23,378 bases of DNA from CAYZBM01 sp964476705 (GTDB taxonomy: Bacteria > Pseudomonadota > Alphaproteobacteria > Rickettsiales > UBA6187): assembly GCA_964476705.1 (NCBI GenBank), contig CAYZBM010000024.1, positions 1-23,378 of the forward strand. Reading direction: 5' to 3'. A model generated the notes under the pieces. That model ran no database searches. It worked only from the letters and a program-made list of their open reading frames with translations, and had not been told where the DNA came from. A program made the translations under genes and the position numbers. Positions 9,718 through 16,715 of the stretch are shown here, piece by piece (within the stretch, counting starts at the first letter, position 1; each line of letters opens with the position of its first letter).

Positions 9718-10098
9718 CTCTAATTGCGGGGAAATAACATAAAATAAAAGGAAATATAAAGAGAGAAAGAAAGACGAGAAGGGAGCCTCATAGGAGACAA
9801 AAAAGGAGGACAAAAGTCAAAATAAGAGTACTCCCTTCTCTTTTAAAAATCTCTGTTTAGGCGGAAAGGGGGATAACCACCTAAATATCAGAGAATCTCT
9901 TTATTTAACCAATATAACATATGATTATGACAGTAATATTACAAAACTAATATTTCTTTAATTTTACGTTAATAAAATATATTCTTATTTGAGCATAAAT
10001 AAAATCAGCGATAGTAGAGGCGGTTAAAGCATGGTATAATAAAGGGCGAGTCCAGATAAATTATTCTTAAACAGCAATTAGGATTTTAGGCTAAATCA
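9718..10098. other. Gene-free region with two strong stem-loops (possible small RNA)
   Basis: No convincing ORF is seen in these 380 bp. GAGAAGGGAG (9776-9785) pairs perfectly with CTCCCTTCTC (9831-9840), which is followed by TTTT. The 45-nt interior can form two small hairpins (CTC-ATAG-GAG and GAC-AAAA-GTC), so a three-way junction is possible. Immediately after, TCTCTG+TTTAGGCGG (9850-9864) pairs with CCACCTAAA+CAGAGA (9877-9894) with one A-C mismatch and a 3-nt bulge. Both stems are clearly richer in G and C than their surroundings. A purine-rich tract (about 9740-9785) precedes them. This could be a structured non-coding RNA, or a 3' terminator structure of the bPH gene. I do not recognise it as tmRNA, RNase P or SRP RNA. 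Confidence 0.45.
10032..10040 (+). promoter_or_regulatory. Extended -10 promoter for the gene at 10099
   Basis: TGGTATAAT is an extended -10 (TGn plus a consensus TATAAT at 10035-10040), 58 nt upstream of the next ATG. No good -35 is present at the expected 10012-10017, which is common when the TGn extension is present. An untranslated leader of about 50 nt is predicted. Confidence 0.55.
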
Positions 10099-10869
10099 AT
10101 GTCTCCAGATGACTTTAAAAAGAAATCTTCATTAAAACCGCTAAATTTTATAGCAAAAAAATCAGATCACGATTTAAAAGCCAAAGAAAATAGCTCGCAA
10201 AGCCAGAATAATCACAATACTAAAAGCCAAACTTCAAAATCCGCTAAAGTTAGCTCAAATATTGAGCAAACTTTAATTTCACAATTAGAAAAAATGTTTT
10301 CTTTAGCTTTTGCCAAAAAACGTAAAGAGCAAAAGCAAGATAGAGAACGGGAACCAAAAAACCAAAAAAGAACTTTAGAGCGCGATAATAAAGAAAATTT
10401 ATCGGCGCAAAAAAGAGCTGAGCTTGAAGGTAAAAATCGTGAAGTATCGATGGACGATCCCGATGTGCTCGAAGGTTTACTTACCGATGATCCTGACAAA
10501 GAAACTTCTAAAACTCGTGGTAAAGATAAAAGACGAATAAGGGAAGTAATTATGACCAGAGCTTTAATGCAAAAGCTTGATCATTTAAAACAAATAGAAC
10601 TCCATGCTAAAAGAGCACCAGGCAGACAGGCTGGTGAAGACATTTCTCAAGATATAGCCAATCAAGGTAAAGAAAAAACTATCGGTGGCCTTAAAATGGA
10701 TTTTAAATTTGATGGCATGTCCAAAGATATTAGTGTTGGTGGCCAGCTTACGGAACAAAAAATAAATGAAGCCAAAAATGATCAGCTGGGTAAACTCGTG
10801 CCAGATTCTACTAATTTTGCAGGGAAAGAAGCTTTGAAAAATAAGGGTGGGGCAGAGATGGGGATATGA
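10099..10869 (+). CDS. Unknown highly charged, Lys/Gln/Asn-rich protein
   Basis: I do not recognise this 256-residue protein. It has no signal peptide and no hydrophobic segment, so it is expected to be soluble. Residues 1-150 are low-complexity and rich in Lys, Asn, Gln, Ser, Glu and Arg (for example KKRKEQKQDREREPKNQKR) and probably disordered. An acidic stretch (MDDPDVLEGLLTDDPDKE, about 117-134) follows, then a more ordered part with a helix (MTRALMQKLDHLKQIELHAK) and a Gly-rich tail (GGLKMDFKFDGMSKD onward). A TTTAGG lies 7 nt upstream of the ATG and an extended -10 promoter farther up, so the gene looks expressed on its own. Composition and the absence of a known domain resemble lineage-specific or secreted proteins of Rickettsiales, but that is inference only. 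Confidence 0.7.
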   Translation: MSPDDFKKKSSLKPLNFIAKKSDHDLKAKENSSQSQNNHNTKSQTSKSAKVSSNIEQTLISQLEKMFSLAFAKKRKEQKQDREREPKNQKRTLERDNKENLSAQKRAELEGKNREVSMDDPDVLEGLLTDDPDKETSKTRGKDKRRIREVIMTRALMQKLDHLKQIELHAKRAPGRQAGEDISQDIANQGKEKTIGGLKMDFKFDGMSKDISVGGQLTEQKINEAKNDQLGKLVPDSTNFAGKEALKNKGGAEMGI

Positions 10870-10875
10870 AGCAGC

Positions 10876-11095
10876 TAATGCAAAACATTTGTTTTGCATT
10901 AATTATATGTAGTTACTTATACTTGAGACGGCTCTGCGTATAAGTAACAAATTCAAAATTATCACTGGATAATTTTGTTTAATAATAAATTTCCCAGTGG
11001 AAATTTTTGAAGATTTTATAATCTATACGTAGGGCCTACCCTTAAGTATAGATTATTCATTATTGTACTTTAAAAAATATCTTACGATATTTTTT
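10876..11095. repeat. Array of six consecutive perfect inverted repeats (hairpins)
   Basis: The whole space between the unknown gene and recR is made of six different perfect stem-loops, roughly 6-16 nt apart. H1 is TAATGCAAAAC with a 4-nt loop (10876-10901). H2 is GTTACTTATAC with a 15-nt loop (10912-10948). H3 is CAAAATTAT with a 6-nt loop (10954-10977). H4 is AAATTTCC with a 4-nt loop (10987-11006). H5 is ATAATCTATAC with a 17-nt loop (11018-11056). H6 is AAAAAATATC with a 4-nt loop (11072-11095). Stems are 8-11 bp without mismatch. The loops of H2 and H5 contain further small palindromes (GAG-ACGG-CTC, GTAGG-G-CCTAC). H1 and H6 may act as terminators of the flanking convergent genes; the other four have no obvious job. 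Confidence 0.85.
11072..11095 (-). terminator. Likely terminator of recR (hairpin H6)
   Basis: Nine bases beyond the recR stop, the minus-strand transcript would form AAAAAATATC-GTAA-GATATTTTTT, a 10-bp stem whose 3' arm ends in a run of six T. The stem is AT-only and thus weak, but position and T-run fit a Rho-independent terminator. Confidence 0.5.
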
Positions 11096-11104
11096 TACGG
11101 GCAA

Positions 11105-11701
11105 CTACATCCCATGGCGCATCTTTAAAGCCTCACCAAGTGTACCTTCATCCAAATAGTCAAGTTCACCTCCAATAGGTATACCTTGCGCGAGCCTTGA
11201 GATTTTTACTCCATAATTTTTTAAACGCTCAGCGATATAATAAGCGGTAGTTTGTCCGTCTATGGTGGCATTGGTGGCTAAAATAATTTCTATATTTGAA
11301 TTAGCTGCAACTTTTTTAACTAAGGACTCAATATTTAAATCTCCAGGATTTTTACCTTCCATTGCCGATAAGGTACCGCCTAAAACATGATAAGTCCCAC
11401 GAAATACACTACTTCTTTCAATTGCCCATAAATCAGCTACTTCTTCTACCACACAAACTTGGCTCAAATTTTGGCGCTCGATATTACTACAGATATTACA
11501 AGGTGATGTAATATCAATATTACCACATAAGCTACAGGTAATTATATTATTACGCATTTTGCTTAAGGCCTCAATTAAGGGATCTAACAAAAAATCTTTG
11601 TTTTTGAGTAAATAGAGCAATATTCTTTTAGCCGATCTGGGCCCGAGTCCCGGTAATTTACTTAATAAAAACAATAAAGACTCAATTTCATTTGCTGACA
11701 T
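11105..11701 (-). CDS. recR: Recombination mediator protein RecR
   Basis: The 198-residue length is normal for RecR. Domains in order: an N-terminal helix-hairpin-helix (KLPGLGPRSAKRIL, 15-28); a four-cysteine zinc finger with C56, C59, C68 and C71 (CSLC...CNIC); a Toprim domain from about residue 82 (VCVVEEVADLWAIE...HVLGGTLSAMEG); and the C-terminal GIPIGGELDYLDEGTL segment. RecR works with RecO (and RecF) to load RecA on single-stranded DNA at gaps. In most bacteria recR lies directly downstream of ybaB and is co-transcribed with it. Here ybaB is on the same strand but 5 kb upstream, separated by two genes on the opposite strand, so recR must have its own promoter, probably within 11702-11840. 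Confidence 0.97.
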   Translation of the reverse strand: MSANEIESLLFLLSKLPGLGPRSAKRILLYLLKNKDFLLDPLIEALSKMRNNIITCSLCGNIDITSPCNICSNIERQNLSQVCVVEEVADLWAIERSSVFRGTYHVLGGTLSAMEGKNPGDLNIESLVKKVAANSNIEIILATNATIDGQTTAYYIAERLKNYGVKISRLAQGIPIGGELDYLDEGTLGEALKMRHGM

Positions 11702-11710
11702 AATTATATT

Positions 11711-11740
11711 ACCTAAATTTACCTAATTTTACCTAATTTT
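11711..11740. repeat. Three tandem 10-bp repeats before recR
   Basis: Three direct copies read ACCTAAATTT, ACCTAATTTT, ACCTAATTTT on the plus strand, ending 10 nt before the recR ATG. On the recR strand each reads AAAATTAGGT or a close variant, so the region offers three TAGG-like ribosome-binding cores or repeated protein-binding half-sites. Confidence 0.75.
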
Positions 11741-11792
11741 CTTTACTCAAGCACTTAGATTTAATCTTAAGCACCCCTCTAATAACTACAGA

Positions 11793-11812
11793 ATTGCTAA
11801 TCTTTTAGCAAT
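11793..11812. other. Hairpin in the divergent recR / gene A spacer
   Basis: ATTGCTAA-TCTT-TTAGCAAT is a perfect 8-bp stem, followed on the plus strand by ATTTTTAAAAAAT. It sits between the divergent recR and gene A, so neither gene needs a terminator here; it may be an operator or a remnant of the original ybaB-recR junction. Confidence 0.4.
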
Positions 11813-11842
11813 ATTTTTAAAAAATAAAAAATATCCCTTAAG

Positions 11843-11906
11843 TTAACGAATCATTAAATAATTAAAGTTATACTTACATATTAATAAAGAACAAATTTAA
11901 TGATTT
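11843..11906 (+). promoter_or_regulatory. Upstream region of gene A, duplicated before gene B
   Basis: This 64-nt stretch matches 14649-14713 at 58 of 65 hand-aligned positions, including an uninterrupted 23-nt block that starts at ATAAAG and ends at GATTT. It contains TATACT as a possible -10. A GGAG Shine-Dalgarno lies just beyond it at 11910-11913, 9 nt before the gene A ATG. The conservation suggests that both genes are expressed under the same control. Confidence 0.6.
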
Positions 11907-11922
11907 ATTGGAGTAGTTTAAG

Positions 11923-14493
11923 ATGTCTAATGGAAAAGGTTATGTACCGCTAGCAAATGCAGGTCCAGCTTCAGCTTCAGCTCCAGCTTCAGGTCCAGCA
12001 GCAGATCCAGCAGCAGGTCCAGCTTCAGGTCCAGTAGCAGGTCCAGTAGCTCCAGCTCCGGCTGCCAGTCCAGCAGCTCCAGTTGCAAGTAATGCTCCAC
12101 TCCTAAATCGGGCTAGTGCTGCGGTTAAATCTGCTGCTGGTGCTGCTTGGTCAGCAACAAAAGCAGTTGGTAGCGCTGCTAAAGGTGCAACAAAAGATGT
12201 GCTTACTTTAGGAAAAGGCTTAGGAACTATGTTAAGCTATCCTGTTGTCAAGCCTCTTGACGTTGCTTTGCATGGGACTGAGAATTCTACTAGAAGGGCT
12301 CAATATAATCAAAAAAAACAAGCAGAAACGACTACAAAAATAGCAGAAAAAGCAGCAAAAAGAGCTCATAAAGCAGGAATAAAAGAAACCACAGAAGATC
12401 TTGCTAATGTAGCAGGGCACGCCGAATTTCTTAGTGGTTTGATAAAAGATGGAAGTTTAACAGGAGAAAATTTAAAAAGAGCACAAGGTGAACTAGCAGA
12501 TATTAAAAACTTTGCTAATTCTGCCAAAAATGGACAGAATAATTTTCCAGCTCCAGCCTATAACCCAGGAGCAGGTCAGAATAATGCTAATGTATCTGCA
12601 GGAGAAGGTGGTGGCGGCAATAAAGAATCAATCATAAGTGGTAAACAAATTGCCCTAGGAACTTTACTTTTGGTTCTAATGTGTGCTTTTATTCCTGGAG
12701 CTCAAGTAGCAATTCCATTTATTATAGCTACCGGATTAGGACTTGGTGTTGGTAAAATAGCCTCTGATGTCTATGATAAATATCAAAGTCGGAAAGTAGC
12801 CCCGGCACCTATGCAAGCTCTGAGTGACGGCCGTGTTGCGCCAGAAACTGGAGTTTATCAAATGAAATCTCCAAACTTTAATCCAATGATGCCAAATGGC
12901 GTTGAAAATCTTAATAGATTTAATAGAGGAGGCCGAGGCCCAAGTAATTCCCAAAGTAATTCTAGTAATTCTAATCCATCTACTCAACGTACCACTACGG
13001 AACCATCAGGTAATGGTGGAGGTAATACAACATTTATATCTAGCTTTAATCCAGATAATGTACTTATTAGCCATATAGAAGGGGTTGAAAAGACAGGTGG
13101 TAGTGTACAATACAAATCTGTACAGACATCTATACCACAAGACTTTTTAAGAAGTAAAGGTTATAGTGCAACTAAAGATGATTCTACAGGAACTATAAGT
13201 CTTTATAAGAAGGTTGGTGCTAATTTACAGCAAGTTTCTGCAGCTGATCTATTAAATGAGTTTTATAGTAAAGGATCACAGAATAAATCTAATTTACCTC
13301 CTGCGCAACGTACTACACCATCAGATGGTTCTGTTAGTAAAAGTCCGAATATAGCTCAGCAAACCTATCATATATCTGCTAAAGAAAATCAAAATGGTAG
13401 AGAATTTCTAATATTATCTGAACAAAGTGGCGGTAAAGATATTGAAGCCCTAGAGATACCTATGGATTATATTGCTCATCATCTTCATTATAAAGTTGAG
13501 CCAAATGGTCCTAGTTTTCAGATTTTAGATTCTAATAACAATCATGTATCAGCTGATGATTTGGCTGCTAAATGGAATGGTGAACCTGTGAATCAAAATA
13601 AAGGAAAATCTACTACCAAGCCTGGACCTGGAGGTAGCGGAGGAGCTGGAGCTGATGGAGATAAAAGAGTATTGCAAGAGGAACAAGAAAATATGAAGCT
13701 CGCGTATGAGTGCGAGAAACTTCAAAAGGATATAGAAGATCTTGAAAAAAAAGAAAAGCAAAAAGGGAAAGAAATACAGGAGAATCATAATGAAGTTAAT
13801 GATAAATTAGATACTTCTAAAAGCAGAAATGATGAGCCTAAGGTTGGCGATGGTGTAGAAACTGATATTTTAAATTTTCAACATGATTCAGATGATATAG
13901 ATGATTTAGATGATTTAGATATAGGTGATGGCTTAATGCCTTTTTCTATTGATAGAGAGGAAGAATATGATGATAGTAATTTAGGTGAAAGAACTGAAGC
14001 ATTGTTGGCCAGAATAGAAAATAATGGTAGATCAGTGGCAGATTATACTTATATGGGTCAAGATTCTTCATTACAATCAGGACGACCATTGTTTACGATT
14101 CAGGAAGATGAAGATGAAGAATATAATCCACATAATGTTGCTAATGCAGCATCCGCTACTTCTTCTCGGGGAGTAAGTGGTAGGACTGAAGAATGGGGTG
14201 CAGAATATCTGGAAAAAGCACGTCATGGCCTGACTGCAACAACTCCTAATGCTTCTGCTGTATACCAAGTAAACCCAAGAGCAAATGAGTTTGACGCGAT
14301 GAATTATGGAAACTATCAGGTATCTGCTGATAGAAGACCTAGCGAAGTGGAAGCAGAACAAAAACCTCTCCAACAACAAAAAGCCATAGCTACTGGCACC
14401 ACTACGAAAGAATCTGATCTAGATGATAAACAAATATCCGCACTCGATGAAGCTGCCGCAGAAAAAGCTGATAAAAATAGTATGTTCAAATAA
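11923..14493 (+). CDS. Gene A: large unknown repeat protein with hydrophobic hairpin and coiled coil
   Basis: I do not recognise this 856-residue protein as a named family. Visible parts in order: a Pro/Ala/Gly tetrapeptide-repeat N-terminus (12-56); an Ala/Lys-rich helical part (63-200); a Gly-rich linker; a hydrophobic region (242-278) with one or two possible membrane helices and a GLGLGVGK glycine pattern; an Asn/Ser/Gly linker; two related modules (about 396-449 and 505-551), both containing IPxDxl and later VSAxDLl; a Gly-rich linker; a charged coiled coil (581-630); an Asp-rich patch (654-669); and an acidic, polar tail. There is no signal peptide. The start is supported by GGAG 9 nt upstream. 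The stop codon lies in the duplicated ybaB tail sequence. The multidomain, linker-rich, lineage-specific design would fit an effector exported by a type IV system, but nothing in the sequence proves secretion. Confidence 0.8.
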   Translation: MSNGKGYVPLANAGPASASAPASGPAADPAAGPASGPVAGPVAPAPAASPAAPVASNAPLLNRASAAVKSAAGAAWSATKAVGSAAKGATKDVLTLGKGLGTMLSYPVVKPLDVALHGTENSTRRAQYNQKKQAETTTKIAEKAAKRAHKAGIKETTEDLANVAGHAEFLSGLIKDGSLTGENLKRAQGELADIKNFANSAKNGQNNFPAPAYNPGAGQNNANVSAGEGGGGNKESIISGKQIALGTLLLVLMCAFIPGAQVAIPFIIATGLGLGVGKIASDVYDKYQSRKVAPAPMQALSDGRVAPETGVYQMKSPNFNPMMPNGVENLNRFNRGGRGPSNSQSNSSNSNPSTQRTTTEPSGNGGGNTTFISSFNPDNVLISHIEGVEKTGGSVQYKSVQTSIPQDFLRSKGYSATKDDSTGTISLYKKVGANLQQVSAADLLNEFYSKGSQNKSNLPPAQRTTPSDGSVSKSPNIAQQTYHISAKENQNGREFLILSEQSGGKDIEALEIPMDYIAHHLHYKVEPNGPSFQILDSNNNHVSADDLAAKWNGEPVNQNKGKSTTKPGPGGSGGAGADGDKRVLQEEQENMKLAYECEKLQKDIEDLEKKEKQKGKEIQENHNEVNDKLDTSKSRNDEPKVGDGVETDILNFQHDSDDIDDLDDLDIGDGLMPFSIDREEEYDDSNLGERTEALLARIENNGRSVADYTYMGQDSSLQSGRPLFTIQEDEDEEYNPHNVANAASATSSRGVSGRTEEWGAEYLEKARHGLTATTPNASAVYQVNPRANEFDAMNYGNYQVSADRRPSEVEAEQKPLQQQKAIATGTTTKESDLDDKQISALDEAAAEKADKNSMFK
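11992..12051 (+). repeat. Five tandem 12-bp repeats encoding (G/D)P(A/V)(A/S)
   Basis: Five consecutive 12-bp units (GGTCCAGCAGCA and variants) encode residues 24-43 of gene A, with related 6-bp units on both sides (about 11962-12080). The repeat length is a multiple of three, so gain or loss of units would change protein length without breaking the frame. Local GC is clearly higher than the surroundings. Confidence 0.85.
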
Positions 14494-14494
14494 T

Positions 14495-14643
14495 TTAAAA
14501 CGGCATCTTAAATCCAGCCGGTAAGCCCATACCGCTCATAGCTTGTGACATCGAGCTTTCAGAATCGGCATCTGCATTTTTTTTGGCTTGATTTAGGGCG
14601 GCGATTATTAAATCTTCTAGCATATCGACAACTAATTTTACAA
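14495..14643 (-). pseudogene. ybaB: Truncated duplicate of the ybaB 3' end
   Basis: The segment 14488-14643 repeats the ybaB tail at 16709-16894. The two are identical by eye except for a 30-bp (10-codon) in-frame deletion in this copy, located between TCGA motifs (intact copy: residues IDPSLLDKEN removed). Homology stops abruptly at 14643, leaving about 60 codons of the C-terminal half and no proper start; an internal ATG at 14623 could still give about 42 residues. The stop of gene A (14491-14493) and the stop of this remnant (14495) face each other with 1 nt between them. It marks the join of a tandem duplication or cassette insertion. Confidence 0.93.
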
Positions 14644-14648
14644 ATCCA

Positions 14649-14713
14649 TTAACGAATAGTTAAATGATTAAAGTTATACTTGAAGATTAGATAAAGAACA
14701 AATTTAATGATTT
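14649..14713 (+). promoter_or_regulatory. Upstream region of gene B, duplicate of that before gene A
   Basis: It begins with TTAACGAAT only 6 nt after the ybaB remnant ends and matches 11843-11906 closely, with the same TATACT and the same 23-nt identical block ending in GATTT. A GGAG Shine-Dalgarno follows at 14715-14718, 8 nt before the gene B ATG. The abrupt left edge suggests that this segment was joined to ybaB DNA by recombination. Confidence 0.6.
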
Positions 14714-14726
14714 TGGAGTTTTAGGA

Positions 14727-16697
14727 ATGGCTGCTGAAAAAAATAATATTAAAAAGCCTTCCAGTGGTATTATAAGTAAATTATGGTCAGGGATAAAAGA
14801 TTTTATTGCGGCGGTGATGGGAGTAAAAACAAAAGAAAAAGAAGAAGTTAATATGGTTGCACCTAAAGTAGAGCCTACACCAACTCAAACCACATCTAGC
14901 CAAAATATTACTCCTCAATTATCTTCTACTATTAAGCTTAGTTCAACTCCTCCAGATCAGGAGCGAGATGATAATTCTTTAAGTCAAATCAATGTAGATG
15001 ATATTACAAAATATAATAATCCAATGGAGCAAGGTTTAATTTACCATCCCAGAGTTCGTATTTTTGATATGCAAAGAGACTTACCTCCAGCTTTGCGTGA
15101 ATCAATGAGGATAAATTACCAGAATTATGATGATGGGATAAGTTATGTAAAAAATATGCAAAAAAGAATGGAAGGGGAAGAGAAGCAAGTTGTATCTGCT
15201 GTAGCTTCCTTTCCTCTAATTCCAGGCTTATCAGCTAGTAGTATAGCTAAAGATTATACTACTGAGGATAAATTAAAAATAATCCTTGAGAGAGCAAATG
15301 TCAAATGTATTGCAGTAAGTTATCTTGATGATGGTAGCGTGAAATTAGACTTTGATGATGATAACATAAATAATAAAAATAAATGGTCTTACTATAGTGC
15401 CCTTGAAGAAGGAGATAAGCTGATAAATCATCTTGACCATTATAAGGTTTCAACTAAAAAGGAAAATGAGGGACGGCAGAAAAATAGTGAATATTTTTCA
15501 ATTAACCTTAAAGAATCTGAGATAAATAAGGTTTTTGATGAATATATTTGTCAACAAAATTTAGCAGAAATATATACTGGAGAAAATAAGACATTATATA
15601 AACCAGTTATTGTGGATTGGTCTAAGAGTCCTGATGATTTAGAACCTCATGACAAATTAGCTGGAATTCTTGCCCTTAAAGGAATAAAATCTAGTCATAT
15701 AAGCAGGCGGGAAGCGGATGGATCAATCAAAGTAACCTTCGATGATTATTTGTTTGCTAAAGCACATAAATTCCGCGAGTATCTTGATAACAATAATATT
15801 ACTAGCCAAACAGTCCTCGAAGAAAGCCTTCAGCAGAATACAGAATTAAGCAAGGCAATTGTTATTAAAGCTGAAGATATAAATAATCTTTATCATAATA
15901 TTGCTAAAGAAGTGGCAAAAGATAGATCTACCCAAGATTCTGTATCTAGCGAAAAATCTACTTTATCTACTCCGACAACAACTGATAAAGTAGAAGAAGT
16001 TCTTAAACAAGCAAAGTCTAAATATGATAAAATAAATATAAATGCTGATAATTCCGTTGAATTAATTTTTAATCGATCTACAGAAGACGGAGAAAACTTA
16101 CAATGGTATCTTTCGGATAACAATGTGGGGGCTAAATTTAAGTATGATGAAGATACTCTCTCTATTACTATTAAAGAAGCTGATATAAATAAGGTTTATG
16201 AAAACACTGTTCAAAATAGAGAAAATGTTATAAAGGCTAAAGGTACGGCTATAGCTTATATAGACCAAACTGATGGCCCCAGTAAGCATCTTGGTATTTC
16301 TAAGGAAAATTCTCCCACTCTAGATATTAGCCCTACTAATTCGGCAGAAGCTATATTAACTTCCAAAGCAGAGTCTACTGATCCTAAAGCAAGTGCTACA
16401 CTCTTAACTTCTAGTAAATCTGGTATTCCAGTCACTTCAAATACTTTAGAAGATCCAGCTAAAATGGAGATTGAAAATAACGAAAAACCACTAAGTGTTA
16501 AAGCAAGGGTAGCTCTATTTGAGAAACAAAATAATATAGTTCTACCATCTCCTAGTATAAGCAGAGGAGCAGAACAGAATTTACAACCCGAGGCTCAAAC
16601 AGATAGTCAAAATCTTATGAAAGGTACTATAAATCAAGGAACCAATGATGAAAATGCACCAGGAGCTAAAAAATCACAAGACGTAAATACTAGATGA
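14727..16697 (+). CDS. Gene B: unknown protein with three degenerate modules
   Basis: I do not recognise this 656-residue protein. It begins with a Lys-rich segment containing an amphipathic stretch (IISKLWSGIKDFIAAVMGV, 15-33) that might touch membranes, then a Thr/Ser/Pro linker (45-90). Three related modules of about 80-95 residues follow (about 178-273, 307-392 and 418-494). Their shared pattern is DKLxxIL, then DGS(V/I)K(L/V)xF, then a YL or HL helix with NN or DH, ending in IKExDINKVYE (LKESEINKVF, IKAEDINNLY, IKEADINKVY). The remainder (500-656) is polar and probably disordered, with a basic C-terminal end (KKSQDVNTR). There is no signal peptide. It sits on the same strand as gene A, behind a duplicated upstream region and facing intact ybaB 18 bp away. 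It is possibly a secreted effector; this is inference from architecture and context. Confidence 0.8.
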   Translation: MAAEKNNIKKPSSGIISKLWSGIKDFIAAVMGVKTKEKEEVNMVAPKVEPTPTQTTSSQNITPQLSSTIKLSSTPPDQERDDNSLSQINVDDITKYNNPMEQGLIYHPRVRIFDMQRDLPPALRESMRINYQNYDDGISYVKNMQKRMEGEEKQVVSAVASFPLIPGLSASSIAKDYTTEDKLKIILERANVKCIAVSYLDDGSVKLDFDDDNINNKNKWSYYSALEEGDKLINHLDHYKVSTKKENEGRQKNSEYFSINLKESEINKVFDEYICQQNLAEIYTGENKTLYKPVIVDWSKSPDDLEPHDKLAGILALKGIKSSHISRREADGSIKVTFDDYLFAKAHKFREYLDNNNITSQTVLEESLQQNTELSKAIVIKAEDINNLYHNIAKEVAKDRSTQDSVSSEKSTLSTPTTTDKVEEVLKQAKSKYDKININADNSVELIFNRSTEDGENLQWYLSDNNVGAKFKYDEDTLSITIKEADINKVYENTVQNRENVIKAKGTAIAYIDQTDGPSKHLGISKENSPTLDISPTNSAEAILTSKAESTDPKASATLLTSSKSGIPVTSNTLEDPAKMEIENNEKPLSVKARVALFEKQNNIVLPSPSISRGAEQNLQPEAQTDSQNLMKGTINQGTNDENAPGAKKSQDVNTR

Positions 16698-16715
16698 TTA
16701 AATTAAGTAAATAAT

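Noticed and set aside
14495..14623. The ybaB remnant as a functional small gene of about 42 residues
   Set aside because: It lacks the N-terminal helix and most of the core of the YbaB fold, has no ribosome-binding site identified, and ends abruptly at the recombination join; pseudogene is the simpler reading.
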